This document shows, piece after piece, positions 34,402 through 43,671 of a stretch of 45,905 nt of DNA (its first letter is position 1; every line of letters starts with the position of its first letter). The stretch spans positions 1 through 45,905 of the forward strand of contig NZ_JAQUVG010000015.1 of the NCBI RefSeq assembly GCF_028693495.1, given 5' to 3'. A program made the translations under genes and the position numbers. The DNA is from Zoogloea sp. GTDB lineage: Bacteria; Pseudomonadota; Gammaproteobacteria; Burkholderiales; Rhodocyclaceae. The notes under the pieces were generated by a model, which made no database searches, was not told where the DNA came from, and was given only the letters and a program-made list of their open reading frames with translations.

Positions 34402-35291
34402 ATGGATTCCCTTGTTGCTCGCTCTTCCGAAACCTCCGTCGGGCCTCGATTTCGTAGTGTTCAGTGTGCTGGTCCCCATGGACTTCACCGCATGGCCTAT
34501 ACGGAGTGGGGGGATTCACGTAATCCCCGGGTCCTCCTGTGCGTTCATGGTTGACCCGTAACGGGCGGGATTTCGATGATCTGGCCCGGGCTCTGGCTGC
34601 AGACTACCGTGTGGTGTGCCCGGATGTGGTGGGCCGAGGGCGGAGCAGCTGGCTGCCCGTAAAGTCCGATTACCAGTTTCCGGTCTACGTGGCTGACATG
34701 GTCACGTTGATTGCCCGACTGGATGTGGAGACCGTTCATTGGGTGGGTACGTCGATGGGGGGGCTGATTGGAATGGTCCTGGCGAGCTTGCCCGATACAC
34801 CGATCCGGCGGCTGGTCCTGAATGATGTGGGGCCCGAGATCACGGTTGCATCCTTGCAGCGGATTGGCGAATACCTGGGTAATGCTCCGCTATTTCCGAG
34901 TGTTGAGGCCGCGGAGGCTTACACCCGGGCGGTGAGCGCCACCTTTGGCCCCTTGCATGATGAGCAGTGGCGCCACCTGACCCTTCATTCGATCAAGGAG
35001 GTGGAGGGAGGGTGGGCCATGCGTTACGACCCTGGTCTGGCCGAGCCTTACCGGGCTGCTGCCGGTGGGACCGACATTGATCTGTGGTCCATTTATGAAG
35101 CGATCCGTTGCCCGACCTTGCTGGTCCGGGGGGCCGAATCTGATCTCCTGCTTTCCGCCACCGCACGGGAAATGACGCGCCGTGGTCCTCGGGCTGAACT
35201 GTTTGAAGTGGCAGGGGTTGGCCATGCTCCGGTGTTGATGGATACAGCCCAGATTGTCCCGATCCGGGATTTCTTGCTGGCGGGGGATTGA
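34402..35291 (+). pseudogene. Alpha/beta hydrolase, interrupted by a frameshift
   Basis: The gene is in two frames. Codons from the ATG at 34402 give 50 residues up to RVLLCVHG and stop at TGA 34552-34554. The next frame, entered at 34551, continues LTRNGRDFDDLARALAADYRV to the stop at 35291. Joined, they form a normal alpha/beta hydrolase with the HGLTRNGRDFD oxyanion region, nucleophile Ser in GTSMGGL and His in GHAPVL. One missing T (GGTTGACC for expected GGTTTGACC) explains it. No slippery heptamer is visible, so a deletion or a sequence error is more likely than programmed frameshifting. Substrate unknown. The downstream DUF599 ATG overlaps the stop. Confidence 0.85.
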
Positions 35292-35977
35292 TGCAGGGGG
35301 TTTGGCTGACTGCGTTCAGTGCGGTGGACTGGCTGGCCCTGACCTGGTTTCTGGCGTGCTGGTTTGGCTATGGCTGGGTGGTGGAGCACGGTCCGGGAGG
35401 CTCCATGCGAGGATTGCTGGGGGCCAGCCACTGGTTCCGTGAGGAGTGGGGGCGTCAGATGTTGCGTCGGGAAGTGAGGGTGGCCGATGCGGCGCTGATT
35501 GGTAACCTCATGCAGAACGTATCCTTCTACGCCAACACCACAATTTATGTGATTGCCGGCCTGCTGGCGCTGCTGGGGACCATCGACAAGCTGATCGATG
35601 CCGCCTCCGACCTGCCTTTTGCCCGTCAGGTGTCCCGGGAGGTGTGGGAGGTCAAGTTGCTGTTGCTGCTGACGGTCTTCGTGGTGGCCTATTTCAAGTT
35701 CACCTGGGCCCTGCGCCAGTTCAACATGCTGTCCATCCTGATCGGTGCTGCACCCCTGCCTGGCGAAGGGACCCCGGAGGACGCCCGGCGTTTTGCCGGG
35801 ATCAACTCGCTGGCAGGAGATGAGTTCAACCGGGGAATCCGGGCCTACTATTTTGGTTTGGCGGCCGTTTTCTGGTTCATCCAGCCCTGGTTGTTCATTG
35901 CCGTCACCACGCTGATCGTGGCGGTTTTGTATCGCCGGGATTTCCTCTCCAGAACCTTCGCTGCGATGAAACGGTGA
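35291..35977 (+). CDS. DUF599 membrane protein
   Basis: A 228-residue protein with four membrane segments (DWLALTWFLACWFGYGW; TTIYVIAGLLALLGTI; LLLLLTVFVVAYFKFTWALRQ; PWLFIAVTTLIVAVLY) and the DUF599 stretch RRVADAALIGNLMQNVSFYAN (with small differences). Function is unknown. The ATG overlaps the hydrolase stop by one base (TGATG), so the two are an operon. Its stop shares the palindrome TGATCA with the msrB stop on the other strand. Confidence 0.88.
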   Translation: MQGVWLTAFSAVDWLALTWFLACWFGYGWVVEHGPGGSMRGLLGASHWFREEWGRQMLRREVRVADAALIGNLMQNVSFYANTTIYVIAGLLALLGTIDKLIDAASDLPFARQVSREVWEVKLLLLLTVFVVAYFKFTWALRQFNMLSILIGAAPLPGEGTPEDARRFAGINSLAGDEFNRGIRAYYFGLAAVFWFIQPWLFIAVTTLIVAVLYRRDFLSRTFAAMKR

Positions 35978-36376
35978 TCACTCGTCCCCGGTGAATTTCA
36001 CCGACACCGAGTTGATGCAGTAGCGCAGGCCGGTGGGGGCGGGGCCATCTTCAAAAACGTGCCCCAGGTGGGCCCCGCAGTCCCTGCACAGCACTTCAGT
36101 GCGGAGCATGTAATGACTGCGGTCCTCTGCCTCCTCGATGTTTTCGGGGGCGGCAGGGGTGTAAAAACTGGGCCAGCCACAGCCGGAGTCGAATTTGTGC
36201 TCGGACGAGAAGAGGGGGGCGCCACAACACACGCAGACATATTGCCCCTGTTCGTGGCAATTCCAGTAACGCCCGGTGAAGGCGCGCTCAGTGCCCTTCT
36301 GGCGGGCCACCTGGTATTCCTCGGGGCTCAGGAGCTCACGCCATTCAGCATCGCTCTTTTCAATTTTTCGGCTCAT
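35978..36376 (-). CDS. msrB: Peptide methionine-R-sulfoxide reductase
   Basis: MsrB reduces methionine-R-sulfoxide in proteins, with thioredoxin as donor. The 132 residues have two zinc-binding pairs (Cys48/Cys51 and Cys97/Cys100), the SGCGWPSF motif (Cys66, possible resolving cysteine) and the catalytic Cys120 in [13 protein letters not shown] lies seven bases before the ATG. It is 48 bases downstream of the DUF2863 gene on the same strand. Confidence 0.96.
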   Translation of the reverse strand: MSRKIEKSDAEWRELLSPEEYQVARQKGTERAFTGRYWNCHEQGQYVCVCCGAPLFSSEHKFDSGCGWPSFYTPAAPENIEEAEDRSHYMLRTEVLCRDCGAHLGHVFEDGPAPTGLRYCINSVSVKFTGDE

Positions 36377-36424
36377 GGAGATCTCCGTTGGTGGGGGGCC
36401 TGTGCAAGGGGCGCCCCGGGTTCC

Positions 36425-37600
36425 TCAGTGGAGGTGCTTGGGCATCTGCTCCGCTTGCTCTTCCGGCAGTTCGGCATGAACAGCCTCGCCTTCAGGCGAG
36501 GGATACATGGGAGCGCCGCAGTCGTCGCAGTATTCCATCGGGAATTCGTTGTCGAGCACCTGGATGTCAGTGATGCCACAGGTCTGGAGGGTGGTTTCGA
36601 TCTGGCCCTGGGTTTCGTTGCTTTCATCTTCCGCACCGAGCAGGGGCCAGACGACGCCGTGCACCACGTCGTTTTGCCCACGCAGGGTGAAGCCGATCCG
36701 GTATTCCTCCACCTGCCGTTCGAAGAACGGTGCAACCACCGCACGCAGGCCGGTGGCTGGCGCGTCCAGCGTGGTGCTCAGAAAGGCGACGGATGCCTGG
36801 ATCGAGTAGGGCCGGGAGGCCTTGTCGGCCTCCCGGCTGGCTGCGAAGTAGGCGTTGGGCAGTACCACTTCAAAGGCGCAACCGGTCAGAAGCGGGGCGA
36901 AGCAGGCTCCTCCCTGGGCTCGCCATTGCTCGAGGGCCTGGTCCCGACTGCAGTCCACTTCCTGCCAGCGAAAGATGGGGGCACCCTTGGGGACGACGAC
37001 AGCACCCAGCAGGTAGCGGTTGTCAGACAGGAACTGGGCAGTTTCCGGCAGGTTGTCAGTCTTGATGTGCAGGTCTGCATCGCTTTCGGCGGCCTGGCCG
37101 AGGTGGGTTGCGAAGTCGGCAGTTGCACAGTAACCCTGGGGGAGTTGATCCGGGCTGAACAGGAAGTCGGCCAGAGCCAGTTTGACGTCCTTGGCCAGGA
37201 TGTGAGCCTTGAGCTGGACCCTAAGGTTGGCCATCACGGCTGCGGAAATCGGCGCAGCAGGAATCCGGTAGCGGGACCAGGCCATCACCGGGGCTGCGAT
37301 CAGCAGTAGGTCGTGGTTTTCGCCCGACTCAAGGGCTCCCTCGGCCCGGGACTCGATCATGTCAGCCAGTTCATCGTAGGCGTGGATGCTTGAGGTAGCT
37401 GCACTCAGGTGGTCGAGGGCCGTGGTCAGTGCGTCCTCATCTTCGCCACGCAGAAGTCCATCCACGGCGTCGGCGAGGCGAAGGTCCCAGAAGTGGTCCT
37501 CGGCACGGCTGTTGGAGTCGGCAAGACCATTGGCGAGCCACAGGAGGTTTTCGGCGTCACGCGGCAGTCCGCCGCGGCGCCCGAGTCGATTGCGTTTCAT
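36425..37600 (-). CDS. DUF2863 family protein
   Basis: A 391-residue soluble protein of DUF2863, a family seen almost only in betaproteobacteria; function unknown. Features: basic start MKRNRLGRRGGLPRD, an acidic helical N-terminal half (EDHFWDLRLADAVDGLLRGEDEDAL), and a late CxxC pair in EYCDDCGAPMYPSPEGE that may bind zinc, followed by a His-containing acidic tail. I chose the ATG at 37600, with GGAG seven bases before it; the longer frame upstream runs into ppsR. Likely co-transcribed with msrB. Confidence 0.85.
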   Translation of the reverse strand: MKRNRLGRRGGLPRDAENLLWLANGLADSNSRAEDHFWDLRLADAVDGLLRGEDEDALTTALDHLSAATSSIHAYDELADMIESRAEGALESGENHDLLLIAAPVMAWSRYRIPAAPISAAVMANLRVQLKAHILAKDVKLALADFLFSPDQLPQGYCATADFATHLGQAAESDADLHIKTDNLPETAQFLSDNRYLLGAVVVPKGAPIFRWQEVDCSRDQALEQWRAQGGACFAPLLTGCAFEVVLPNAYFAASREADKASRPYSIQASVAFLSTTLDAPATGLRAVVAPFFERQVEEYRIGFTLRGQNDVVHGVVWPLLGAEDESNETQGQIETTLQTCGITDIQVLDNEFPMEYCDDCGAPMYPSPEGEAVHAELPEEQAEQMPKHLH

Positions 37601-37659
37601 CGGGGCTCTCCTTGTTGATGGGAATTGGACAGGTCGGAGCGTCCAGGGATCCCCGGACC

Positions 37660-38484
37660 TCAGTAAGAGGGCGGATCCAGACGTACTTCCTGCAAGATGA
37701 TTGTGGAGATTTCTTCGATGGACTTCGCGGTAGAGTCGAGCCATTTGATGCCTTCGCGCTTCATCATGCGCTGGGCTGCCTCAATCTCGGCAAGGCAGTT
37801 TTCCATGGAGGCGTAGCGGCTGTTGGGGCGGCGCTCCTGACGGATCTGGGACAGGCGGTCCGGGCCGATGGTCAGGCCGAAGAGTTTGTGGCGGTAGCGG
37901 GCCAGTTCGCCAGGCAGCTTGTTGCGTTCGAAATCCTCGGGAATCAGGGGGTAGTTGGCCGCCTTGATGCCAAACTGCATGGCCAGGTACAGACTGGTGG
38001 GCGTCTTTCCGGAGCGGGAGACACCTACCAGGATCACATCCGCTTCGGCCAGATCCGTGCTGGAAACACCATCGTCGTGGGCGAGGGTGAAGTTGATGGC
38101 TTCGATCCGGCGCTTGTAGTCCTGGCTGTCGGCGATTCCATGGAAACGGCCTGCCGTGTGGGTCGAGCGCTGGCCCAACTCACTCTCCAGGGGCTCTATG
38201 AATTTCTCGAACAGATCCAGGAAGAGCGCGTCTACTTCCCGCAGGGCTGCCACGGCGGCGGGATCCACCAGGGTGTTGAAGACGATGGGGCGGATGCCGC
38301 TTTCCGCTGCGGCATCCTGGATCTTGTAGGCGCAGTCGCGGGCTTTTTCGGGGGAGTCCACGAAGGGCAGGCGATGGTGACGGAAGCGGGTCTCCGGGAA
38401 CTGGGCCAGAAGACTGTGCCCGAGGGTTTCGGCAGTGATGCCTGTGCCATCGGAAATGAAAAAGACAGGGCGGGTCTGGGTCAT
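37660..38484 (-). CDS. ppsR: PEP synthetase regulatory protein (PpsR, DUF299)
   Basis: PpsR is a bifunctional enzyme that inactivates phosphoenolpyruvate synthase by ADP-dependent phosphorylation of a Thr and reactivates it by phosphorolysis. The 274 residues show the nucleotide-binding GVSRSGKT (154-161) and the family start [16 protein letters not shown]. The ATG at 38484 is the family start; the frame runs 20 codons further upstream without protein character. It is divergent from its target ppsA, with 275 bases between them. Confidence 0.95.
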   Translation of the reverse strand: MTQTRPVFFISDGTGITAETLGHSLLAQFPETRFRHHRLPFVDSPEKARDCAYKIQDAAAESGIRPIVFNTLVDPAAVAALREVDALFLDLFEKFIEPLESELGQRSTHTAGRFHGIADSQDYKRRIEAINFTLAHDDGVSSTDLAEADVILVGVSRSGKTPTSLYLAMQFGIKAANYPLIPEDFERNKLPGELARYRHKLFGLTIGPDRLSQIRQERRPNSRYASMENCLAEIEAAQRMMKREGIKWLDSTAKSIEEISTIILQEVRLDPPSY

Positions 38485-38759
38485 GGAAGTGCCAACAGGA
38501 AAGTACGTTGTCGCCGGCCCGGCCTGGCGGGCCCGGTTGCGCATCTTATCCCATTCTGGTCCGGCAGCCTCTGGAAGGACGCGTGGAATTCCGCCAGGCT
38601 GCCACCCGGCTGTGCCCAGGATTCTCCTGACTGCGCGCGCACTTCTAGGGAGTTAGGATAAACCCTGCATGCGGCACAGCAACAAAACCCCTTACAATAC
38701 GTTCAGATCAATAATATTTCTGCACTTTTAATTTGTCCCTTTCTTCCAGGAAACACTCC

Positions 38760-41126
38760 ATGACTCGTAACGTCATTCCTTTCCAAGAACTGCGCATGTC
38801 CGACGTGGATCAGGTCGGTGGCAAGAATGCTTCCCTCGGCGAGATGATCAGCCAGTTGCCCTCCAGCGTCCGCGTTCCGGGTGGTTTTGCCACCACCGCC
38901 GATGCTTACCGCAAGTTCCTGTCCCATCAGGGGCTGGCCGAGCGCATCAGCGCCGCCCTGGAAAGCCTGGATGTGGATGATGTCGTGGCCCTGGCCAAGA
39001 CGGGGGCGCAGATCCGCCAGTGGATCGTTGAGACGCCTTTCCCAGCCGAGCTTGAAGCGGAGATCAAGGCAGCCTACGAGCAGCTGACCGCGGAAGGAGA
39101 AGGGAGCTTCGCCGTGCGTTCCTCCGCCACCGCCGAGGACTTGCCGGACGCGTCCTTCGCCGGGCAGCAGGAGTCCTTCCTGAACATCCACGGCTACGAG
39201 AACATCCTCCACGCCATCAAGGAAGTGTTCGCGTCGCTGTACAACGACCGTGCCATCGCCTACCGCGTGCACAAGGGCTTTACCCACGCAGAAGTCGCCC
39301 TGTCAGCTGGCGTGCAGCGCATGGTGCGCTCCGACATCGGTGCCTCCGGCGTGATGTTCACCATGGACACCGAATCCGGCTTCGACGGCGTGGTCTTCAT
39401 CACCGCCTCCTACGGTCTCGGCGAGACTGTGGTTCAGGGTGCGGTGAACCCGGACGAGTTCTATGTGCACAAGGCCACCCTGGCTCAGGGCAAGCCGGCC
39501 GTGATCCGTCGCAACCTCGGCTCCAAACTGATCAAGATGGTCTTCGCCGACAAGAAGGAAGCCGGCAAGTCCACCCGCACTGTTGATGTGTCCGAAGCCG
39601 AGCGCAATGTTTACTCGCTGACCGATGCCGACGTACTCGAGCTCGGCCGCTACGCGATGGTCATCGAGCAGCACTACGGTCGTCCGATGGACATCGAGTG
39701 GGGCAAGAGCGGTGATGACGGCAAACTGTACATCCTGCAGGCCCGCCCGGAAACGGTGAAGAGCCAGCAGGCAGGGCATGTGATGGAGAAGTACCGCCTC
39801 AAGCAGTACGGTAAGTCCCTCACCCATGGCCGCGCGATCGGCCAGAAGATTGGTGCCGGGCAGGTCCGCGTCGTCAAGGACGCCTCCGAGATGGATCGCG
39901 TCAAGGCCGGCGACGTGCTCGTCACCGACATGACCGACCCGAACTGGGAGCCGGTGATGAAGCGCGCTGCCGCCATCGTCACCAACCGCGGTGGCCGCAC
40001 CTGCCACGCGGCGATCATCGCCCGTGAGCTGGGTATCCCCGCCATCGTTGGCTGCGGCAATGCCACCGAAGTTCTGGAAGAGAACGACGAAGTCACCGTG
40101 TCCTGTGCCGAGGGGGACACCGGTTACGTGTATCGCGGCAAGCTCGACTTCGAGGTGGTGACCACCGACATGGGGAACCTGCCGGATATTCCGGTCAAGA
40201 TCATGATGAACGTGGGCAACCCGGAGCTGGCTTTCGAGTTCGCCCAGATCCCCAATGGCGGCGTCGGTCTGGCCCGCCTGGAGTTCGTGATCAACAACAT
40301 GATCGGCATCCACCCGAAGGCCATCCTGGAGATCAACCAGGTTCCTGCCAGCCTGCGTGCCGAGATTACCCGTCGCTCCCGTGGCTATTCCACGCCCAAG
40401 CAGTTTTTCATCGAGAAACTGGTGGAAGGTGTCGCCACCATCGCTGCGGCCTTCTACCCGAAGCCTGTGATCGTGCGCCTGTCCGACTTCAAGTCCAACG
40501 AGTACCGCAAGCTGCTGGGCGGCGAGATCTACGAGCCGGAGGAAGAGAACCCCATGCTGGGCTTCCGCGGTGCATCCCGCTACATTGCCCACAGCTTCCG
40601 CGACTGCTTCGAGCTGGAATGTGCCGCCATGAAGAAGGTGCGCAACGAACTGGGTCTGACCAACGTCCAGCTGATGGTGCCCTTCGTCCGGAACGTGGAT
40701 GAGGCTGCCGGGGTGGTTGACCTGCTTGCCAAGCATGGTCTTAAAAAGGGCGAGAACGATCTCAAGCTGATCATGATGTGCGAGATCCCGTCCAATGCCC
40801 TGTTGGCGGACCAGTTCCTGGAGCACTTCGATGGTTTCTCCATCGGCTCGAATGACTTGACCCAGCTGACCCTCGGTCTCGACCGGGACTCCGGCCTCGT
40901 AGCCCATGCCTTTGATGAGCGTGACCCGGCTGTCAAGCAGTTGCTCTCCATGGCGATTCAGAGTGCCAACAGGCTTGGCAAGTATGTGGGCATCTGCGGG
41001 CAGGGCCCTTCGGATCACGCTGATTTCGCCGAGTGGCTGATGGATGAGGGCATCCAGACCATCTCTCTCAATCCTGACACGGTGGTGGATACCTGGCTGA
41101 AGCTTGCCGCCCATACCAAGGAGTAA
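38760..41126 (+). CDS. ppsA: Phosphoenolpyruvate synthase
   Basis: PpsA makes PEP from pyruvate and ATP (giving AMP and phosphate), the entry to gluconeogenesis from pyruvate-type carbon. The 788 residues have the N-terminal ATP-grasp domain ([31 protein letters not shown]), the phospho-histidine domain with His416 in [13 protein letters not shown] (preceded by the regulatory Thr) and the C-terminal PEP/pyruvate TIM barrel with a Cys in [14 protein letters not shown] lies 8 bases before the ATG at 38760. Control by the divergent ppsR product is expected. Confidence 0.97.
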   Translation: MTRNVIPFQELRMSDVDQVGGKNASLGEMISQLPSSVRVPGGFATTADAYRKFLSHQGLAERISAALESLDVDDVVALAKTGAQIRQWIVETPFPAELEAEIKAAYEQLTAEGEGSFAVRSSATAEDLPDASFAGQQESFLNIHGYENILHAIKEVFASLYNDRAIAYRVHKGFTHAEVALSAGVQRMVRSDIGASGVMFTMDTESGFDGVVFITASYGLGETVVQGAVNPDEFYVHKATLAQGKPAVIRRNLGSKLIKMVFADKKEAGKSTRTVDVSEAERNVYSLTDADVLELGRYAMVIEQHYGRPMDIEWGKSGDDGKLYILQARPETVKSQQAGHVMEKYRLKQYGKSLTHGRAIGQKIGAGQVRVVKDASEMDRVKAGDVLVTDMTDPNWEPVMKRAAAIVTNRGGRTCHAAIIARELGIPAIVGCGNATEVLEENDEVTVSCAEGDTGYVYRGKLDFEVVTTDMGNLPDIPVKIMMNVGNPELAFEFAQIPNGGVGLARLEFVINNMIGIHPKAILEINQVPASLRAEITRRSRGYSTPKQFFIEKLVEGVATIAAAFYPKPVIVRLSDFKSNEYRKLLGGEIYEPEEENPMLGFRGASRYIAHSFRDCFELECAAMKKVRNELGLTNVQLMVPFVRNVDEAAGVVDLLAKHGLKKGENDLKLIMMCEIPSNALLADQFLEHFDGFSIGSNDLTQLTLGLDRDSGLVAHAFDERDPAVKQLLSMAIQSANRLGKYVGICGQGPSDHADFAEWLMDEGIQTISLNPDTVVDTWLKLAAHTKE

Positions 41127-41163
41127 GTTTTGCAGGCGTCTGCCGACGTCGTCTGATGTTGCG

Positions 41164-41193
41164 AGAGGCCGGACATTCCGGCCTCTTTCTTTT
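41164..41193 (+). terminator. Rho-independent terminator after ppsA
   Basis: AGAGGCCGG (41164-41172), loop ACATT, CCGGCCTCT (41178-41186), then TTCTTTT. Clear stem plus T-run, 37 bases after the ppsA stop. Confidence 0.92.
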
Positions 41194-41312
41194 AGAACGG
41201 ATCCAGCTGCAGTGTGCCGAGATCAGGACGGCCATTGCGCTGATCTCGTGTTCTCAAAATCTGGAGCCTGCCATCCGAAGGGCGCACAATAGTCGGAGAA
41301 GGAGACCGTCTG

Positions 41313-41756
41313 ATGATTCCTGAATGGTGGCACTGGATTGTGCTGGGTCTGGTTCTGGTGCTGGCTGAACTGGTCCTCCCGGCTTTTTTTGTGATCTGGT
41401 TCGGGATCGGTGCGTTGCTGGTGGGGCTCATGCTGGGTCTGGCGCCCGCCGCAGAGCCGGTACTCCAGGTCCTGTTATGGATTGCGTCCTCCCTGGCCAT
41501 GGTGGTCCTGTGGTTCCGCATCTTCCGCAGCAGCGAACAGAAGACGCGGGTCGGGCAATCCGATGGGGAGGTCATCGGTGAGGTGGGTCTGATGGCGCGG
41601 GCTGCAGCGCCCTTTGCCCGTGGTCGGGTGCGCTTCCAGAAGCCGTTGTTGGGCTCGGAAGAGTGGGAGTGCGTGGTGGATGAACCGATACAGGCGGGGG
41701 AACGGGTTCGTGTGCTGGCGGTGCAGGGTAGTTTTCTGAAGGTGGGCAAGGTCTGA
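41313..41756 (+). CDS. NfeD family membrane protein
   Basis: A 147-residue short NfeD protein with membrane segments (HWIVLGLVLVLAELVLPAFF; FVIWFGIGALLVGLMLGL; LQVLLWIASSLAMVVLWF) and a C-terminal OB-fold (GEVIGEVGLMARAAAPFARG, VRVLAVQGSFLKV). Short NfeD proteins pair with SPFH proteins in membrane microdomains; the SPFH partner starts 10 bases after. GGAG lies about 10 bases before the ATG. The serine-protease domain of long NfeD is absent. Confidence 0.92.
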   Translation: MIPEWWHWIVLGLVLVLAELVLPAFFVIWFGIGALLVGLMLGLAPAAEPVLQVLLWIASSLAMVVLWFRIFRSSEQKTRVGQSDGEVIGEVGLMARAAAPFARGRVRFQKPLLGSEEWECVVDEPIQAGERVRVLAVQGSFLKVGKV

Positions 41757-41766
41757 GGAGAAGACG

Positions 41767-42627
41767 ATGAGTGACGCAATGGTGGTGGTGCTGGCGATCC
41801 TGGTTTTCGTGGTGGTGACCATTGCCAAGGGGGTGCGCATCGTGCCCCAAGGGGAGGAATGGATTGTCGAGCGCCTGGGCAAGTACAACGGAACCCTCCG
41901 GCCAGGCCTCAACATCATCATTCCCTACCTGGACAGGGTGGCCTATAAACTGGTGACCAAAGACATCATCCTGGACGTGCAGGAGCAGGAAGTCATCACT
42001 CGTGACAATGCGGTGATCCTGACCAACGCGATTGCCTTCGTTAAGGTGACCGATCCAGTCAAGGCGGTGTATGGGGTCGTGGATTTCTCCGAGGCCATCC
42101 GCAATCTGATCATGACCACTCTGCGCTCCATCATCGGCGAGATGGAACTGGACGAGGCCCTGTCCAACCGCGACAAAATCAAGGCACGTCTGCGTGAAAG
42201 CATCGCCGATGAAGCGGTGGACTGGGGGCTGACGGTGAAGTCGGTGGAGATTCAGGATATCCGTCCTTCCGAGTCCATGCAGAAGGCGATGGAGCAGCAG
42301 GCCTCTGCCGAGCGGGAGCGCAAGGCGGTGGTGACTCGGGCCGAAGGCGCCAAGCAGGCTGCGATCCTGGAAGCCGAGGCACGGCTGGAGGCCTCCAAGC
42401 GGGATGCCAATGCCCAGGTGATGCTCGCTGAGGCGTCCGCCGAGGCCATCCGTCGGGTAACGGCTGCAGTAGGAACAGAGACGGCCCCAATGATGTTCCT
42501 GCTGGGGGAAAAATACATTGCATCCATGGAGCGTCTGGGCTCCCACGACAATGCCAAGGTGGTTGTGCTACCCGCTGACCTGCAGGAGGCCGTCCGTGGT
42601 TTGGTGGGGAGCATAGCTAGGCGGTGA
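41767..42627 (+). CDS. SPFH/Band 7 (stomatin-like, QmcA-type) protein
   Basis: A 286-residue membrane-anchored SPFH protein: N-terminal helix (AMVVVLAILVFVVVTIAKG), Band 7 domain with GEEWIVERLGKYNGTLRPGL and RDNAVILTNAIAFVKV, then a long Ala/Glu-rich coiled coil from about 165 to 235 (EQQASAERERKAVVTRAEG). Homologs oligomerise and scaffold membrane domains or guard FtsH. GAGGAG lies close before the ATG. It is in an operon with the NfeD gene. Confidence 0.94.
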   Translation: MSDAMVVVLAILVFVVVTIAKGVRIVPQGEEWIVERLGKYNGTLRPGLNIIIPYLDRVAYKLVTKDIILDVQEQEVITRDNAVILTNAIAFVKVTDPVKAVYGVVDFSEAIRNLIMTTLRSIIGEMELDEALSNRDKIKARLRESIADEAVDWGLTVKSVEIQDIRPSESMQKAMEQQASAERERKAVVTRAEGAKQAAILEAEARLEASKRDANAQVMLAEASAEAIRRVTAAVGTETAPMMFLLGEKYIASMERLGSHDNAKVVVLPADLQEAVRGLVGSIARR

Positions 42628-42693
42628 GTTTTCAAACGTCCTTTGACGGACTGGAGGCTTCGTCATTGGCGCTGGCACATGTAGGAGAAAGTC

Positions 42694-43671
42694 ATGCTTG
42701 CGTACATCGTCCGACGGTTGCTCTATGCGCCGCTGATTCTGTTTGGGGTGAACCTCCTTACCTTCGCCTTGTTTTTTGTGGTGAACACTCCCGACGACAT
42801 GGCCCGGATGCAGTTGGGGGCCAAGCGGGTTACCCCTGAGGCCATTGAGCGCTGGAAGCTTGAGCGGGGTTACGACAAACCCCTCTTTTTCAATGCAGGG
42901 GCAGAAGGGGGGGAGCGTTTAAGCCGTACCATCTTCTTCGAGAAGTCCCTCCGGATGTTTGTTTTCGACTTTGGTCGTGCGGATGATGGTCGGGATATTG
43001 CCAACGAAATCTGGACCCGGATGGGGCCCTCCCTGGCGATTGCTCTACCTACCTTCGTGCTCGGCTTGCTGGTCACGGTATCCTTCGCCCTGCTGCTCGT
43101 TTTCTTTCGCGGTTCCTATCTGGATTTTCAGGGGGTAGTGCTGTGCGTGGCTATGATGTCCATCTCAGGGCTCTTCTACATCATCGGAGGGCAGTGGCTG
43201 GTTTCCAAGGTCCTGCATCTGGTGCCCATCTCCGGTTATGGTCAGGGAGTGGATGCGGGACGCTTTCTGGTGTTGCCTGTGGTGATCGGGGTGGTCGCAG
43301 GTATTGGAGCCAGTACCCGCTGGTACCGGACGATCTTCATGGAGGAGGCTGGCAGAGACTATGTGCGGACGGCCCGGGCTAAAGGGCTCTCGGAACTCCA
43401 GGCCCTGTTCCGGCATGTTCTCAAGAACGGCATGATCCCGATCCTGACTGGCGTGGTGGTGGTGATCCCCTCCCTCTTCATGGGAAGTCTGATCACGGAG
43501 TCCTTTTTTGGCATCCCCGGCTTGGGAAGTTATACGATTGATGCGATCAATGCCCAGGATTTCCCGGTGGTGCGGGTGATGGTTTTCATCGGTTCGCTGC
43601 TCTATATTGCGGGCCTCATCCTGACTGACCTGTCCTACACGTTGGTTGATCCACGGGTGAGGTTGGAGTGA
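42694..43671 (+). CDS. ABC transporter permease, DppB/YejB type
   Basis: A 325-residue inner-membrane permease of the peptide/nickel ABC family. It has the start MLAYIVRRLLYAPLILFGVN, about six helices, and the EAA loop (YVRTARAKGLSELQALFRHVLKNG) that docks the ATPase. GGAG lies 8 bases before the ATG. It overlaps the second permease by one base (TGATG). Substrate-binding protein and ATPase genes are not next to it. Confidence 0.93.
   Translation: MLAYIVRRLLYAPLILFGVNLLTFALFFVVNTPDDMARMQLGAKRVTPEAIERWKLERGYDKPLFFNAGAEGGERLSRTIFFEKSLRMFVFDFGRADDGRDIANEIWTRMGPSLAIALPTFVLGLLVTVSFALLLVFFRGSYLDFQGVVLCVAMMSISGLFYIIGGQWLVSKVLHLVPISGYGQGVDAGRFLVLPVVIGVVAGIGASTRWYRTIFMEEAGRDYVRTARAKGLSELQALFRHVLKNGMIPILTGVVVVIPSLFMGSLITESFFGIPGLGSYTIDAINAQDFPVVRVMVFIGSLLYIAGLILTDLSYTLVDPRVRLE

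Noticed and set aside
34539..34560. Programmed -1 frameshift in the hydrolase
   Set aside because: No X-XXY-YYZ slippery heptamer or clear downstream structure at GGTTGACC.
38485..38759. Sigma-54 promoter before ppsA
   Set aside because: No TGGCAC-N5-TTGC pattern; only a TACAAT -10-like element at 38693-38698 without a clear -35.
39303..41114. A 603-codon frame opposite ppsA
   Set aside because: Antisense shadow of PpsA, which has all catalytic motifs.
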